DNA of 64,000 bases from Leadbetterella sp040829825 (GTDB lineage Bacteria; Bacteroidota; Bacteroidia; Cytophagales; Spirosomataceae), in the NCBI RefSeq assembly GCF_040829825.1, contig NZ_JBFOLH010000001.1; one strand, given 5' to 3'. The position numbers were made by a program, and so were the translations under genes. Positions 52,046 through 60,112 of this stretch are shown in pieces (the stretch's first letter is position 1; every line of letters begins with the position of its first letter). The notes beneath the pieces are model-generated. The model was not told where the DNA came from, searched no databases, and saw only the letters and a list, made by a program, of their open reading frames with translations.

Positions 52046-53668
52046 ATGAGAATAAAACTCCTCTTATTGGGTATGTTTGCCGTTATAACGCAAACACTGG
52101 CCCAGAGCGGCTATAGCTCGCACAGCCAGTTATCTGCCCGCCTGAAAGCCCTTCCTGCCAAAAGCAAGCTGGCCTCGGTTGCCTCCATCGGTAAAAGCAG
52201 CGGTGGAAAAGACATCTGGGCCGTGACCCTGGCCGGCGGAGATCACAGCAAAAGCAAAGCCGTACTGATTGTGGCCGGTGCCGACGGTAAGCACCCGGCC
52301 GGAACAGAAATGGCCGTTCAGCTGGCCGAGAAACTCGTGGCCCTGCCCGGTGACTCGCTTGCCCGCCTCCTTCAAAACAAAACCCTCTACATTATTCCCG
52401 GCCTGAACCCCGATGCCCTGGAGCAGGTTACCGCCAGGCTGAAATACGAAAGAAGCGGGAATGCCACTACCCGGGATGACGACCGCGACGGCAAAACCGA
52501 CGAAGATGCATTTGAAGATCTCAACGGCGACGGGCTTATCACCAGCCTGCGCGTAGAAGACCCGACCGGCACGTACGTAATCAGCAAAGATGACCAGCGG
52601 GTACTGGTAAAAGCCGATGTTGCCAAGGGGGAAAACGGGAAATACCTCCTGCTCACCGAAGGCACGGATAACGACAAAGACGGCCAGTTCAATGAAGACG
52701 GCCCCGGAGGCGTGAATATTGATAAAAATTTCACCTTCAACTATCCCATGTTTGAAAGAGAAGCCGGCGAATACCAGGCGTCCGAACCGGAAACCCGGGC
52801 CTTCCTCGATTTCCTCTATAAAAACACCAATATTCATACGGTTTTTCACTTCGGACTCAGCAATAACCTTTCTGAAGCTACGAAATTCGACCGGATGAAT
52901 GCCTCAAAACGCGTCATCAGCGGGCTGCTGGAAAAAGATGCTGCCGCTACCGACATGGTGTCCAAAATGTATGGAAAAGCGGGCAATACCGATGCCCCGG
53001 CTATGGCGCAAACACCGGGTAACCTCACCCAGACCGCCTACTATCATGCGGGCAGATTCAGCTATTCTACCCCGGGCTGGTGGATTCCCAAAGGAAAAGA
53101 CCAGAAACCGGGTGGCCCGGCCAGGAAACCAGAAAACACAGAGGCCGAATACCTGAAATGGGCCGATGCCCGGGGAGTGAACAGTTTTGTATCCTGGACG
53201 AAGATCGAACACCCGGATTTCCCCGGTAAAAACGTGGAAGTGGGTGGCCTTATGCCCTATGCCCTGAATAACCCGCCTGTGCAGTTTCTTGACTCGGCCG
53301 TTATTCGCCACCAGGCCTTCCTGACCGACTACCTGAATGCCATGCCCCGTACCGAGCTGGTCAACAGCCGGGTGGAATCGCTGGGCAACGGGGTGAACCG
53401 GGTAACGGTTACCGTAGTCAACCGGGGGCTGCTCCCCACCTACCCTGAAATCGGAGACCGCGTACGCTACGTGTACAAGGTAAGCTGTAAAATCAGGCTC
53501 TCCAGCGGGCAAACGCTCCTTTCCGGGAAGCAGAGCAACTACCGGCGGGCAATGGACGCCGGCGAATCGGAAGAATACAGCTGGTTAATCAGCGGAAAGG
53601 GCCAGGTGACCATAGAAGGCGGCAGCCCGACCTCCGGAATTGCAAACCTTGAACTGACATTAAAATAG
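52046..53668 (+). CDS. M14-like carboxypeptidase paralogue lacking zinc ligands
   Basis: 540 residues with signal peptide (LLLGMFAVITQTLAQ). It is homologous to the next gene but, aligned on the shared GTE, the HxxE zinc pair is D80...H83, and the substrate-binding NR is DK (226-227); a His survives in HTVFHFG. It is therefore probably a pseudoenzyme or uses another mechanism. Calcium-type acidic loops (DDDRDGKTDEDAFEDLNGDG at ~144-163; TDNDKDGQFNEDG at ~207-219) are inserted in the fold. C-terminal ~100 residues form a beta-sandwich (TELVNSRVESLGNGVNRVTV). Co-transcribed with the intact paralogue 30 bp downstream. Confidence 0.9.
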   Translation: MRIKLLLLGMFAVITQTLAQSGYSSHSQLSARLKALPAKSKLASVASIGKSSGGKDIWAVTLAGGDHSKSKAVLIVAGADGKHPAGTEMAVQLAEKLVALPGDSLARLLQNKTLYIIPGLNPDALEQVTARLKYERSGNATTRDDDRDGKTDEDAFEDLNGDGLITSLRVEDPTGTYVISKDDQRVLVKADVAKGENGKYLLLTEGTDNDKDGQFNEDGPGGVNIDKNFTFNYPMFEREAGEYQASEPETRAFLDFLYKNTNIHTVFHFGLSNNLSEATKFDRMNASKRVISGLLEKDAAATDMVSKMYGKAGNTDAPAMAQTPGNLTQTAYYHAGRFSYSTPGWWIPKGKDQKPGGPARKPENTEAEYLKWADARGVNSFVSWTKIEHPDFPGKNVEVGGLMPYALNNPPVQFLDSAVIRHQAFLTDYLNAMPRTELVNSRVESLGNGVNRVTVTVVNRGLLPTYPEIGDRVRYVYKVSCKIRLSSGQTLLSGKQSNYRRAMDAGESEEYSWLISGKGQVTIEGGSPTSGIANLELTLK

Positions 53669-53698
53669 ACCGGAGCAGAAAGCTAAAAATATAGACGT

Positions 53699-55450
53699 AT
53701 GAAAAAAATAATATTATTTCTGACCTGTCTGGCCGCTTTCCAGGTGAAGGCACAGAAAAGCGATATCGCCGCAGAAGACCTGAACGGTATACGGGCCATC
53801 GGCTCACCGGCTAATCCCAAAGTAAAAGTGTACTGGAACAAGTACAGCGATCATGCCGAGATCTACCGCATCTCCAGCGACCTGGCCAAGGCCTATCCTG
53901 ACCTCGTAAAGCTGGAATCGATCGGGAAATCAGTAGAAGGCCGAGACATCTGGCTCATGAGCATCACCGACTTTAAAACGGGCCAGCCCGACAGGAAGCC
54001 GGGATTCTACATTGACGGGAACATCCACGCCAACGAGCTGCAGGGCACTGAAGTAGCCCTCTATACCGCCTGGTACCTGGCTGAGAGCTTCCAGACCGTA
54101 GATTTTATCCGCGACCTGCTGAAAGACAAAATCTTTTACATTGCACCTACCATTAACCCCGACTCACGGGAGTATTTTATCAAGCACCCCAACAATCCCA
54201 ACTCTTCACGGACCGGGAGGCTGCCCCTGGACGACGACGGCGACGGGCTCATTGATGAAGACCAGCTGGACGACCTGGACGGCGACGGGAACATTGTCAT
54301 GATGCGCCGGAAATCGCCTGCCGGCCGGTACAAGGTAGACTGCGATAACCCGCAACGAATGGTTCTGGCCAAGCCCGATGAGCCCGGAGAGTACGAAATG
54401 CTGGGGTATGAAGGGATAGACAACGACGGTGACGGACGCGTGAACGAAGACGCGGTAGGAACCTATGACCCTAACCGCGACTGGGGATGGAACTGGCAAC
54501 CCGACTATATCCAGCGGGGAGCGCTGTACTATCCGGGTATGCTTCCGGAGACCAAAGCGGTGAAAAAATTCGTTCTTGATCACCCCAATATTGCCGGTGC
54601 CCAGAGCTATCACAATTACGGTGGCATGTTTCTCCGCGGACCAGGAGCCGCTGATGACGAAAAATACTACACCCGTGCCGATGTGCAGGTATACGACTAC
54701 ATCGGTAAGCTGGGCGAAAAGATGGTTCCGGGGTATAATTACTTTGTTATCCACAAGGATCTCTACACCGTTTTCGGCGGCGAGATCGACTGGCTGGCCC
54801 TGGGCAAGGGTATTTTCACCTTCAGCAACGAGCTGATGACCCCTTATAAGCTGTTTAACAAAACCAGCCAGGAAGGGCGTATGCAAAGCACCGAATTTGA
54901 AGATTTCGACAAGCTGCTCCTGTTCGGAGACGGTTACGTAAAATGGAAGCCGTTTAAGCACCCCCAGTTCGGCGATATCGAGATCGGCGGGCCCAAGAAA
55001 AACTATATCCGTAACCACCCCGGCTTCCTGCTGATGGAAGACGCCCACCGGAACATGGCGTTCACGTTCCTGCATGCGTACCAGATGCCCAAACCGGAAG
55101 TAACGGAAATCCGTAAAAAAGACCTTGGCGGCGGACTTACGGAAATTACAGCGCTGGTGATGAACCGCAGGATCATGCCTACGCACTCGGCCCATGACAT
55201 CAAATATAAAATTGAAAGGCCCGACTACATCAGCCTGAAAAATGCGCAGGTGCTGGCCGGCATGGTGGTTGAAAACGAAGATTTCGGCATTACAACCGAA
55301 CAGAAAATGAATCCTGAAAAGATTGCAGTGGAGAACATCCCAGGTATGGGTTTTGTGAAGGTCCGCTGGATCGTCAAAGGAAAGACAGATAACGCTTCTG
55401 TTGAAATAGACAGTGCCAAGGGAGGCCTCGTATCCCGGAAATTACAGTAA
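53699..55450 (+). CDS. M14 family zinc carboxypeptidase with calcium-binding inserts
   Basis: 583 residues with signal peptide (IILFLTCLAAFQVKAQ). Zinc ligands HxxE (H110, E113 in DGNIHANELQGTEVAL) and His305 (QSYHNYGG), substrate-binding NR (259-260) and catalytic Glu378 (TFSNELM) are all present, so it should be active. Acidic loops DDDGDGLIDED (178-188) and DNDGDGRVNED (241-251) resemble EF-hand/dockerin calcium sites and sit between active-site elements. The C-terminal beta-sandwich (EVTEIRKKDLGGGLTEITAL) is shared with the paralogue upstream. It hydrolyses C-terminal residues or other peptides outside the cytoplasm. Confidence 0.94.
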   Translation: MKKIILFLTCLAAFQVKAQKSDIAAEDLNGIRAIGSPANPKVKVYWNKYSDHAEIYRISSDLAKAYPDLVKLESIGKSVEGRDIWLMSITDFKTGQPDRKPGFYIDGNIHANELQGTEVALYTAWYLAESFQTVDFIRDLLKDKIFYIAPTINPDSREYFIKHPNNPNSSRTGRLPLDDDGDGLIDEDQLDDLDGDGNIVMMRRKSPAGRYKVDCDNPQRMVLAKPDEPGEYEMLGYEGIDNDGDGRVNEDAVGTYDPNRDWGWNWQPDYIQRGALYYPGMLPETKAVKKFVLDHPNIAGAQSYHNYGGMFLRGPGAADDEKYYTRADVQVYDYIGKLGEKMVPGYNYFVIHKDLYTVFGGEIDWLALGKGIFTFSNELMTPYKLFNKTSQEGRMQSTEFEDFDKLLLFGDGYVKWKPFKHPQFGDIEIGGPKKNYIRNHPGFLLMEDAHRNMAFTFLHAYQMPKPEVTEIRKKDLGGGLTEITALVMNRRIMPTHSAHDIKYKIERPDYISLKNAQVLAGMVVENEDFGITTEQKMNPEKIAVENIPGMGFVKVRWIVKGKTDNASVEIDSAKGGLVSRKLQ

Positions 55451-55465
55451 TCTCTTAAAAATGTA

Positions 55466-55620
55466 CCTGAAAGGGCACAGGATGCGGCGTTGTTCCGGGA
55501 GCTGGTTCTCCGCTCAGCGCTTTGCATCCTGTGTCTTCTTCAGGCACTTCCCCTGTTTCGGGGCAAAAAGCCTTTTTGCACAGCCCTTCTTTTTTCCGGG
55601 TTTTGACCGTAAATTGCAGG
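55466..55620 (+). terminator. Hairpin-rich region between peptidase and glycosyltransferase
   Basis: CACAGGATGC (55476-55485) pairs with GCATCCTGTG (55524-55533), flanked by CCTGAA (55466-55471) and TTCAGG (55539-55544), with an inner GC-rich arm. Smaller hairpins follow (CCCC/GGGG, then a near-palindromic GCAAAAA/TTTTTGC ending in T runs), likely the true terminator. Confidence 0.5.
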
Positions 55621-55621
55621 C

Positions 55622-56710
55622 ATGAAAATCGGATTTGACGGCAAAAGGTTTTTTCACAACACTTCCGGCCTGGGCAACTACAGCCGCGACCTCCTGAGAA
55701 TATTGGCCGGCCAGCTCCCGGAAAACGAATATTACCTTTTTGACAGGGAGCCCTCAGAACGGGGCCGGGAAACCCTGGCTCTGCCCAACGTTCATTTTTC
55801 TCCCGTGCCTTCCGGTCTTTTTGCCCGTCAGCTGCAAGCGGGTCGCGAGGCCTGTGCAGCTGGCTGCGATATATTTCACGGCCTGTCAGGAGAGCTTCCG
55901 CTGCGCTGGGAAAATCCAAAAATCAGGAAGGTGGTGACCATCCACGACCTTATTTTCCGGATATATCCCCAATACTACTCTTTCTTTGACCGGGAAATTC
56001 ACTTCCGGAAATTCAGGAATGCCGCTTTGCAGGCCGATGCCGTAGTAGCCATTTCCGAACAGACCAGGACTGACATCGTCCGCTACCTGGAAATACCCGA
56101 AGATAAAATTCATGTGATCTACCAGGGCTGCAGTCCTCTTTTCAAAAAGCAGTATACGGAAGAAGAAAAGAAACAGGTAAAAGACAAATACGGGCTTCCT
56201 GAAAAATTCCTGCTCAATGTAGGAACCATCGAAGAGCGGAAAAACGGTTTGTCTGTTGCAGAAGCGGTCAGAGGCACGGGCATTCCGCTGGTTTTTATAG
56301 GCCGTGAAACGGCGTATGCCGATGCCATCCGGAAAACAGCAGACCACCGGCAGGTCAGGTTTCTTAAAAATGTGAGCAATGAAGAGCTGGCCGTCATTTA
56401 CCGGTTAGCCACGGTTTTTATCTACCCCTCGGTATACGAAGGTTTCGGTATCCCGATTATTGAAGCCCTCTTTTCAGGCACTCCTGTCATCACCAACAAA
56501 GACGGTGTTTTTCCCGAGGCGGGCGGAAGCTCAGCCGTTTACGTGGATATCCGCGACACCGCAGGCATGCAGGCGGAAATTCTGCGCCTCTGGAACGACC
56601 CGGATCTGAGAAAGCGGCTGGCCGAAGCCGGAACCCGCTTTGTGCAGAAATTCAGCGACGAAGTGCTCGCGGAAGAGTGGAAGCAGCTCTATCGGGGTCT
56701 TCTCATGTAG
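55622..56710 (+). CDS. Family 4-type (GT-B) glycosyltransferase
   Basis: 362 residues. Starts MKIGFDGKRFFHNTSGLGNYSRDLL, the typical GT1/GT4 N-terminus; C-terminal donor-binding features include LLNVGTIEERKN, VYEGFGIPIIEALFSGTPVI (the EX7E motif) and SAVYVDIRD. It uses a nucleotide-sugar to extend a glycan or lipid, acceptor unknown. It overlaps the next gene, on the opposite strand, by 8 bp at the stops (56703-56710). Confidence 0.94.
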   Translation: MKIGFDGKRFFHNTSGLGNYSRDLLRILAGQLPENEYYLFDREPSERGRETLALPNVHFSPVPSGLFARQLQAGREACAAGCDIFHGLSGELPLRWENPKIRKVVTIHDLIFRIYPQYYSFFDREIHFRKFRNAALQADAVVAISEQTRTDIVRYLEIPEDKIHVIYQGCSPLFKKQYTEEEKKQVKDKYGLPEKFLLNVGTIEERKNGLSVAEAVRGTGIPLVFIGRETAYADAIRKTADHRQVRFLKNVSNEELAVIYRLATVFIYPSVYEGFGIPIIEALFSGTPVITNKDGVFPEAGGSSAVYVDIRDTAGMQAEILRLWNDPDLRKRLAEAGTRFVQKFSDEVLAEEWKQLYRGLLM

Positions 56711-57539
56711 GGATCATCACCATCTGCAGCTCATCCAGGATATCGGATGACTTCAATATACCGTTATCCGTAAAATAAGAACCCTCTTCCATACGTTTTC
56801 TCATCAGAAGGTCGTTCGATGCTTCGTTGTACCGGTCGTTCTCTTTATGAAAGAGGTGATACTGTACTGCGGCCATCTTTAAGCGCCGGAGAGAGCAGCC
56901 TTTAAACAGCAGCCGGACCACCAGGTCGGAATCTTCACGTCCCCATCCTACAAAGCTTTCATCGTAGCCGTTTACAGCCAGCATATCTTCGAGCCAGAAA
57001 GCCATGTTGCATCCTTTTGCATAAAACCTGTTCCTGCCCGATGTATTGTAACCGGCCAGCAGCGGGCTCAGATAGGGAACTCGTTTTGAATTCAGGAAAT
57101 TGTTCGAATTCCTGTCCAGCGCTTTCTTGCCCGGGAGCACGCTTCCTGCCAGCAAAACACGGGTATACGCCTCACTCAGCGATGAGCGGCTGCCCACCAC
57201 CACCGAATTCTTTACGGCAAAACGGATGTGATCTTCTATAAAATGCCGCTCCATCAGGATATCACCGTCAATCTGGATGATATAGTCGGAGGTGCATCCG
57301 GCAATAGCCTTATTTCTTATTTCAGACAGCCGGAAACCCTTATCTTCCTGCCAGATATGTTTTACGGGAACGTCAAACCTGCCTTGAAACTCACAGATCA
57401 GCTTACGGGTCTCCTGCCCTGAGCCATCATCGGCAATCAGCACTTCATCCGGATAAACGGTCTGGCGGGACAGGCTGTCAAGACACAGCTTCAGGGCTTC
57501 CGGCCAGTTATAGGTAGAAATAAGCAGCGCAGTTTTCAT
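56703..57539 (-). CDS. Family 2 glycosyltransferase (chondroitin-synthase-like)
   Basis: 278 residues: LLISTYNWPEALKLCLDSLSRQ, LIADDGSGQETRKLI, KGFRLSEIRNKAIAGC, IIQIDGDILMERHF (DxD-type) and FVGWGREDSDLVVRLL. The KGFR..EIRN and GWGREDSD motifs mark the GT2 subgroup with N-terminal-type galactosyltransferase features, usually adding sugars to surface polysaccharides. It lies convergent with a GT-B gene; the two may act on the same glycan but are not an operon. Confidence 0.93.
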   Translation of the reverse strand: MKTALLISTYNWPEALKLCLDSLSRQTVYPDEVLIADDGSGQETRKLICEFQGRFDVPVKHIWQEDKGFRLSEIRNKAIAGCTSDYIIQIDGDILMERHFIEDHIRFAVKNSVVVGSRSSLSEAYTRVLLAGSVLPGKKALDRNSNNFLNSKRVPYLSPLLAGYNTSGRNRFYAKGCNMAFWLEDMLAVNGYDESFVGWGREDSDLVVRLLFKGCSLRRLKMAAVQYHLFHKENDRYNEASNDLLMRKRMEEGSYFTDNGILKSSDILDELQMVMIPT

Positions 57540-57701
57540 AGATCTAATTGTTTTTCTGTAAAATTATAGACGTATCCGGGTACACTAAAAGCGCTAGACC
57601 TTAAAAAAGGCTTAAAAAATGAGTTAACGGCAAACTTTTACACGGTTGCTTCGAATAGTTATAATACGTCTTCGAAAAATTCAACTGCACTGAAAATCCG
57701 G

Positions 57702-57709
57702 TACCTTTG
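57702..57709 (+). promoter_or_regulatory. -7 element for DUF1080 gene
   Basis: TACCTTTG matches TAnnTTTG, 65 bp before the start at 57774. No good -33 box. The 234-bp gap also contains A/T-rich sequence around 57590-57660 without further recognisable signals. Confidence 0.5.
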
Positions 57710-57773
57710 AGGAGTTTTTTTTATAGTCTCCCTTTTTGCTGTTATCTTTAACATCATTAAAATTTCTGACCTT

Positions 57774-59117
57774 ATGATTAAAAAATTAGTAGTGCTGGCT
57801 CTGCTGGTCAGCACTCAGGGCATGGCCCAGGAGTGGAAATCTCTTTTTAACGGAAAAGACCTGACAGGCTGGAAACAACTGGGTGGCAAAGCAGTTTATA
57901 AAGTGGAAGACGGCGCCATTGTAGGCTATACCGTAAACAATACGCCCAACTCGTTCCTGGTGACACAGGAAGAATACGGCGATTTTGTATTTGAAGTCGA
58001 TGTCTTCCTTTCTGATCCCATGAATTCGGGCATACAGTTCCGCAGCCTGTCTGCTCCCGACTATGAGAACGGGCGTGTACACGGCTACCAGATGGAAATT
58101 GACCCTTCAGACCGGGGTTGGTCTGGCGGTATTTATGACGAAGGCCGGCGCGACTGGCTGACTTTCCCGGAGATCAATCCGCAGGTAAAAACGGCCTTCA
58201 AAATGGGACAATGGAACAAATACCGTATAGAGGCCGTGGGCAGCCAGATCCGTACATTCATTAACGGTGTTCCCGTTTCTTACCTGATTGATGACATGAC
58301 CCCAAAAGGTTTCATTGCTCTCCAGGTGCACAGCATTTATGCAGAAATGAAAGAGGGAATGAAAATCAAATGGAAGAATATCCGGATCAACACGAAGAAT
58401 CCCCGCCTTACGCCACCAGACAATACCCCGGTAGTTAACCTGCTGACCAACCATTTGTCAGACCAGGAAAAGTACCAGGGATACCGCCTGCTTTTCAACG
58501 GGAAAGATCTCAGCGGCTGGCGCAGCGTGTACAGCAATGACCTGCCCGGTAAACGGTGGAGCGTAAAAGACGGCCTGCTGAGTGTCAGTCCTTCTGACGG
58601 CTCCGAGACGGGTAACGATATCGTTACTACAGGAAAATACAAGGCTTTTGAACTGGTATTTGACTTTAAACTAAGCGAAGGAGCCAACTCGGGCGTGAAG
58701 TATTTCGTGGATGAAAAATACGATTCAGGCGGGAAATCAGGCATAGGGCTGGAATACCAGATCCTTGACGACGAAAAGCACCCCGATGCCAGGCTGGGTG
58801 CTGCGGGGAACCGTACGCTGGCCAGCCTGTATGACCTGATCCCTTCAGACAAGCTTACTTCACGTTTCTTCGGTAAAAAAACCGACTGGAAGACGGGCAG
58901 GATCATCGTATTCCCCGATAACCGTGTGCAGCATTGGCTGAACGGCTTCAAGGTGCTCGAATACAAACGGAACGATAACATCTTCAAAGTGCTGGTGGCG
59001 CGCAGCAAATACAAAGATTTTGAAGGCTTCGGCACTGCAGCCGAAGGGCCGATCCTCTTACAGGATCACGGCGACCTGGTACAGTTTAAAAATATCAAGA
59101 TCAGGGAACTGAAGTAA
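57774..59117 (+). CDS. Secreted protein with two DUF1080 domains (3-keto-disaccharide hydrolase-like)
   Basis: 447 residues with signal peptide (LVVLALLVSTQGMAQ). Two DUF1080 domains in tandem, ~20-210 and ~228-447, each opening with LFNGKDLTGW or LFNGKDLSGW and containing NSGIQFRS or NSGVKYFV; the fold is a beta-jelly roll of the LamG/concanavalin type. Single-domain relatives have been reported to cleave 3-keto-glycosides, so a role in oxidative glycoside breakdown is plausible. The second domain carries an insertion of a GxGxxxxTxKYK type. Followed by a hairpin terminator. Confidence 0.93.
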   Translation: MIKKLVVLALLVSTQGMAQEWKSLFNGKDLTGWKQLGGKAVYKVEDGAIVGYTVNNTPNSFLVTQEEYGDFVFEVDVFLSDPMNSGIQFRSLSAPDYENGRVHGYQMEIDPSDRGWSGGIYDEGRRDWLTFPEINPQVKTAFKMGQWNKYRIEAVGSQIRTFINGVPVSYLIDDMTPKGFIALQVHSIYAEMKEGMKIKWKNIRINTKNPRLTPPDNTPVVNLLTNHLSDQEKYQGYRLLFNGKDLSGWRSVYSNDLPGKRWSVKDGLLSVSPSDGSETGNDIVTTGKYKAFELVFDFKLSEGANSGVKYFVDEKYDSGGKSGIGLEYQILDDEKHPDARLGAAGNRTLASLYDLIPSDKLTSRFFGKKTDWKTGRIIVFPDNRVQHWLNGFKVLEYKRNDNIFKVLVARSKYKDFEGFGTAAEGPILLQDHGDLVQFKNIKIRELK

Positions 59118-59131
59118 GATACGCTATACCC

Positions 59132-59177
59132 ATGACGCAGGTTTTATGATTTAGAAGCATCATAATGCCTGCGTCAT
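59132..59177. terminator. Hairpin between convergent DUF1080 and ZIP genes
   Basis: ATGACGCAGG (59132-59141) pairs with CCTGCGTCAT (59168-59177), with an inner TTATGAT/ATCATAA stem (59144-59150 with 59159-59165). A/T-rich flanks suggest termination in both directions. The arm resembles that of the 15604 hairpin (TGACGC[AG]G). Confidence 0.7.
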
Positions 59178-59195
59178 TTACGTTCCGGCCGGCCC

Positions 59196-60011
59196 TCAGC
59201 CCAAAGCCACATCCAGGAACATCATTACGGCAAAGCCCAGCATGGCCCCCACCGTGGAAAGGTCGGTTTTATCGCCGTTCTGCGATTCCGGGATCAGCTC
59301 TTCCACCACCACAAAGATCATGGCTCCGGCTGCAAAAGAAAGGGCATAAGGCAGCAAAGGGTCAATGTAGATCACCATGAGGGCGCCCAAAACACCGGCC
59401 AGGGGCTCTACCATACCGCTGGCCTGCCCGTACTTAAATGCCTGCCACCTCGACAGGCCCTCACGCCGCAAAGGGATAGACACGGCGGCCCCTTCGGGGA
59501 AATTCTGAATACCGATGCCCAGAGCCAGCACCAGTGCCGTAGTCAATACTTCTACCGAGGGGTTCTGGGTCAAAGCCCCAAAGGCCACTCCTATGGCCAG
59601 GCCTTCCGGGATGTTATGCAACGTAATGGCCAGCACCAGCAGCACACTCCTGCGCCATGAGGTCCGGATGCCCTCCGCTTCTTCCGTTTTTTTGCTGAAA
59701 TGAACATGGGGCAGCAGCTTATCCATAAGAAACAGGAACAGCCCTCCTGCCAGGAAACCAACTACGGCCGGTAACCAGCCGGGCTTGCCCTGCTCTTCGG
59801 CTATGGCTATGCCGGGTGCTAACAACGACCAGAAGCTGGCCGCAATCATTACGCCTGCGGCAAACCCCAGCATAAGGTTCAGCATACGTTTGTCTATCGT
59901 CTTAAAGAAGAAAACCAGTGCGGCACCCAGCGCTGTTACGGCCCACGTAAACAGGGTAGCCGCCAGCGCCAGCACAACAGGGTTTACAGAGAGCAGGTCT
60001 TCAAGTGTCAT
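59196..60011 (-). CDS. ZIP family divalent metal transporter
   Basis: 271 residues with about eight membrane segments. ZIP family metal-site motifs occur twice: HNIPEGLAIG in TM4 and QNFPEGAAVS in TM5. A His-bearing loop (LPHVHFSKKTEEAEG) between TM3 and TM4 is the usual variable metal-binding region. It probably imports Zn2+ or other divalent cations (ZupT-like; QN instead of HN in TM5 suggests altered selectivity). A TTAG-N6-CTAA dyad lies just before the start codon. Confidence 0.95.
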   Translation of the reverse strand: MTLEDLLSVNPVVLALAATLFTWAVTALGAALVFFFKTIDKRMLNLMLGFAAGVMIAASFWSLLAPGIAIAEEQGKPGWLPAVVGFLAGGLFLFLMDKLLPHVHFSKKTEEAEGIRTSWRRSVLLVLAITLHNIPEGLAIGVAFGALTQNPSVEVLTTALVLALGIGIQNFPEGAAVSIPLRREGLSRWQAFKYGQASGMVEPLAGVLGALMVIYIDPLLPYALSFAAGAMIFVVVEELIPESQNGDKTDLSTVGAMLGFAVMMFLDVALG

Positions 60012-60016
60012 TATTG

Positions 60017-60056
60017 TTAGAATAATCTAAGTTTTATGTTTTTCAACACAAAAATA
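60017..60056 (-). promoter_or_regulatory. Promoter element and putative metal-regulator dyad upstream of ZIP gene
   Basis: TATTTTTG on the minus strand (60056-60049) matches TAnnTTTG. Between it and the start codon, TTAG (60017-60020) and CTAA (60027-60030) form a dyad spaced by 6 bp, resembling half-sites of DtxR/MntR-type metalloregulators. Short motif, so chance occurrence is possible. Confidence 0.35.
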
Positions 60057-60112
60057 TAAATTATTACCTGCAAACCTATACTATGGACCCGGTTTTTGCG
60101 AATTTTCCTGTT

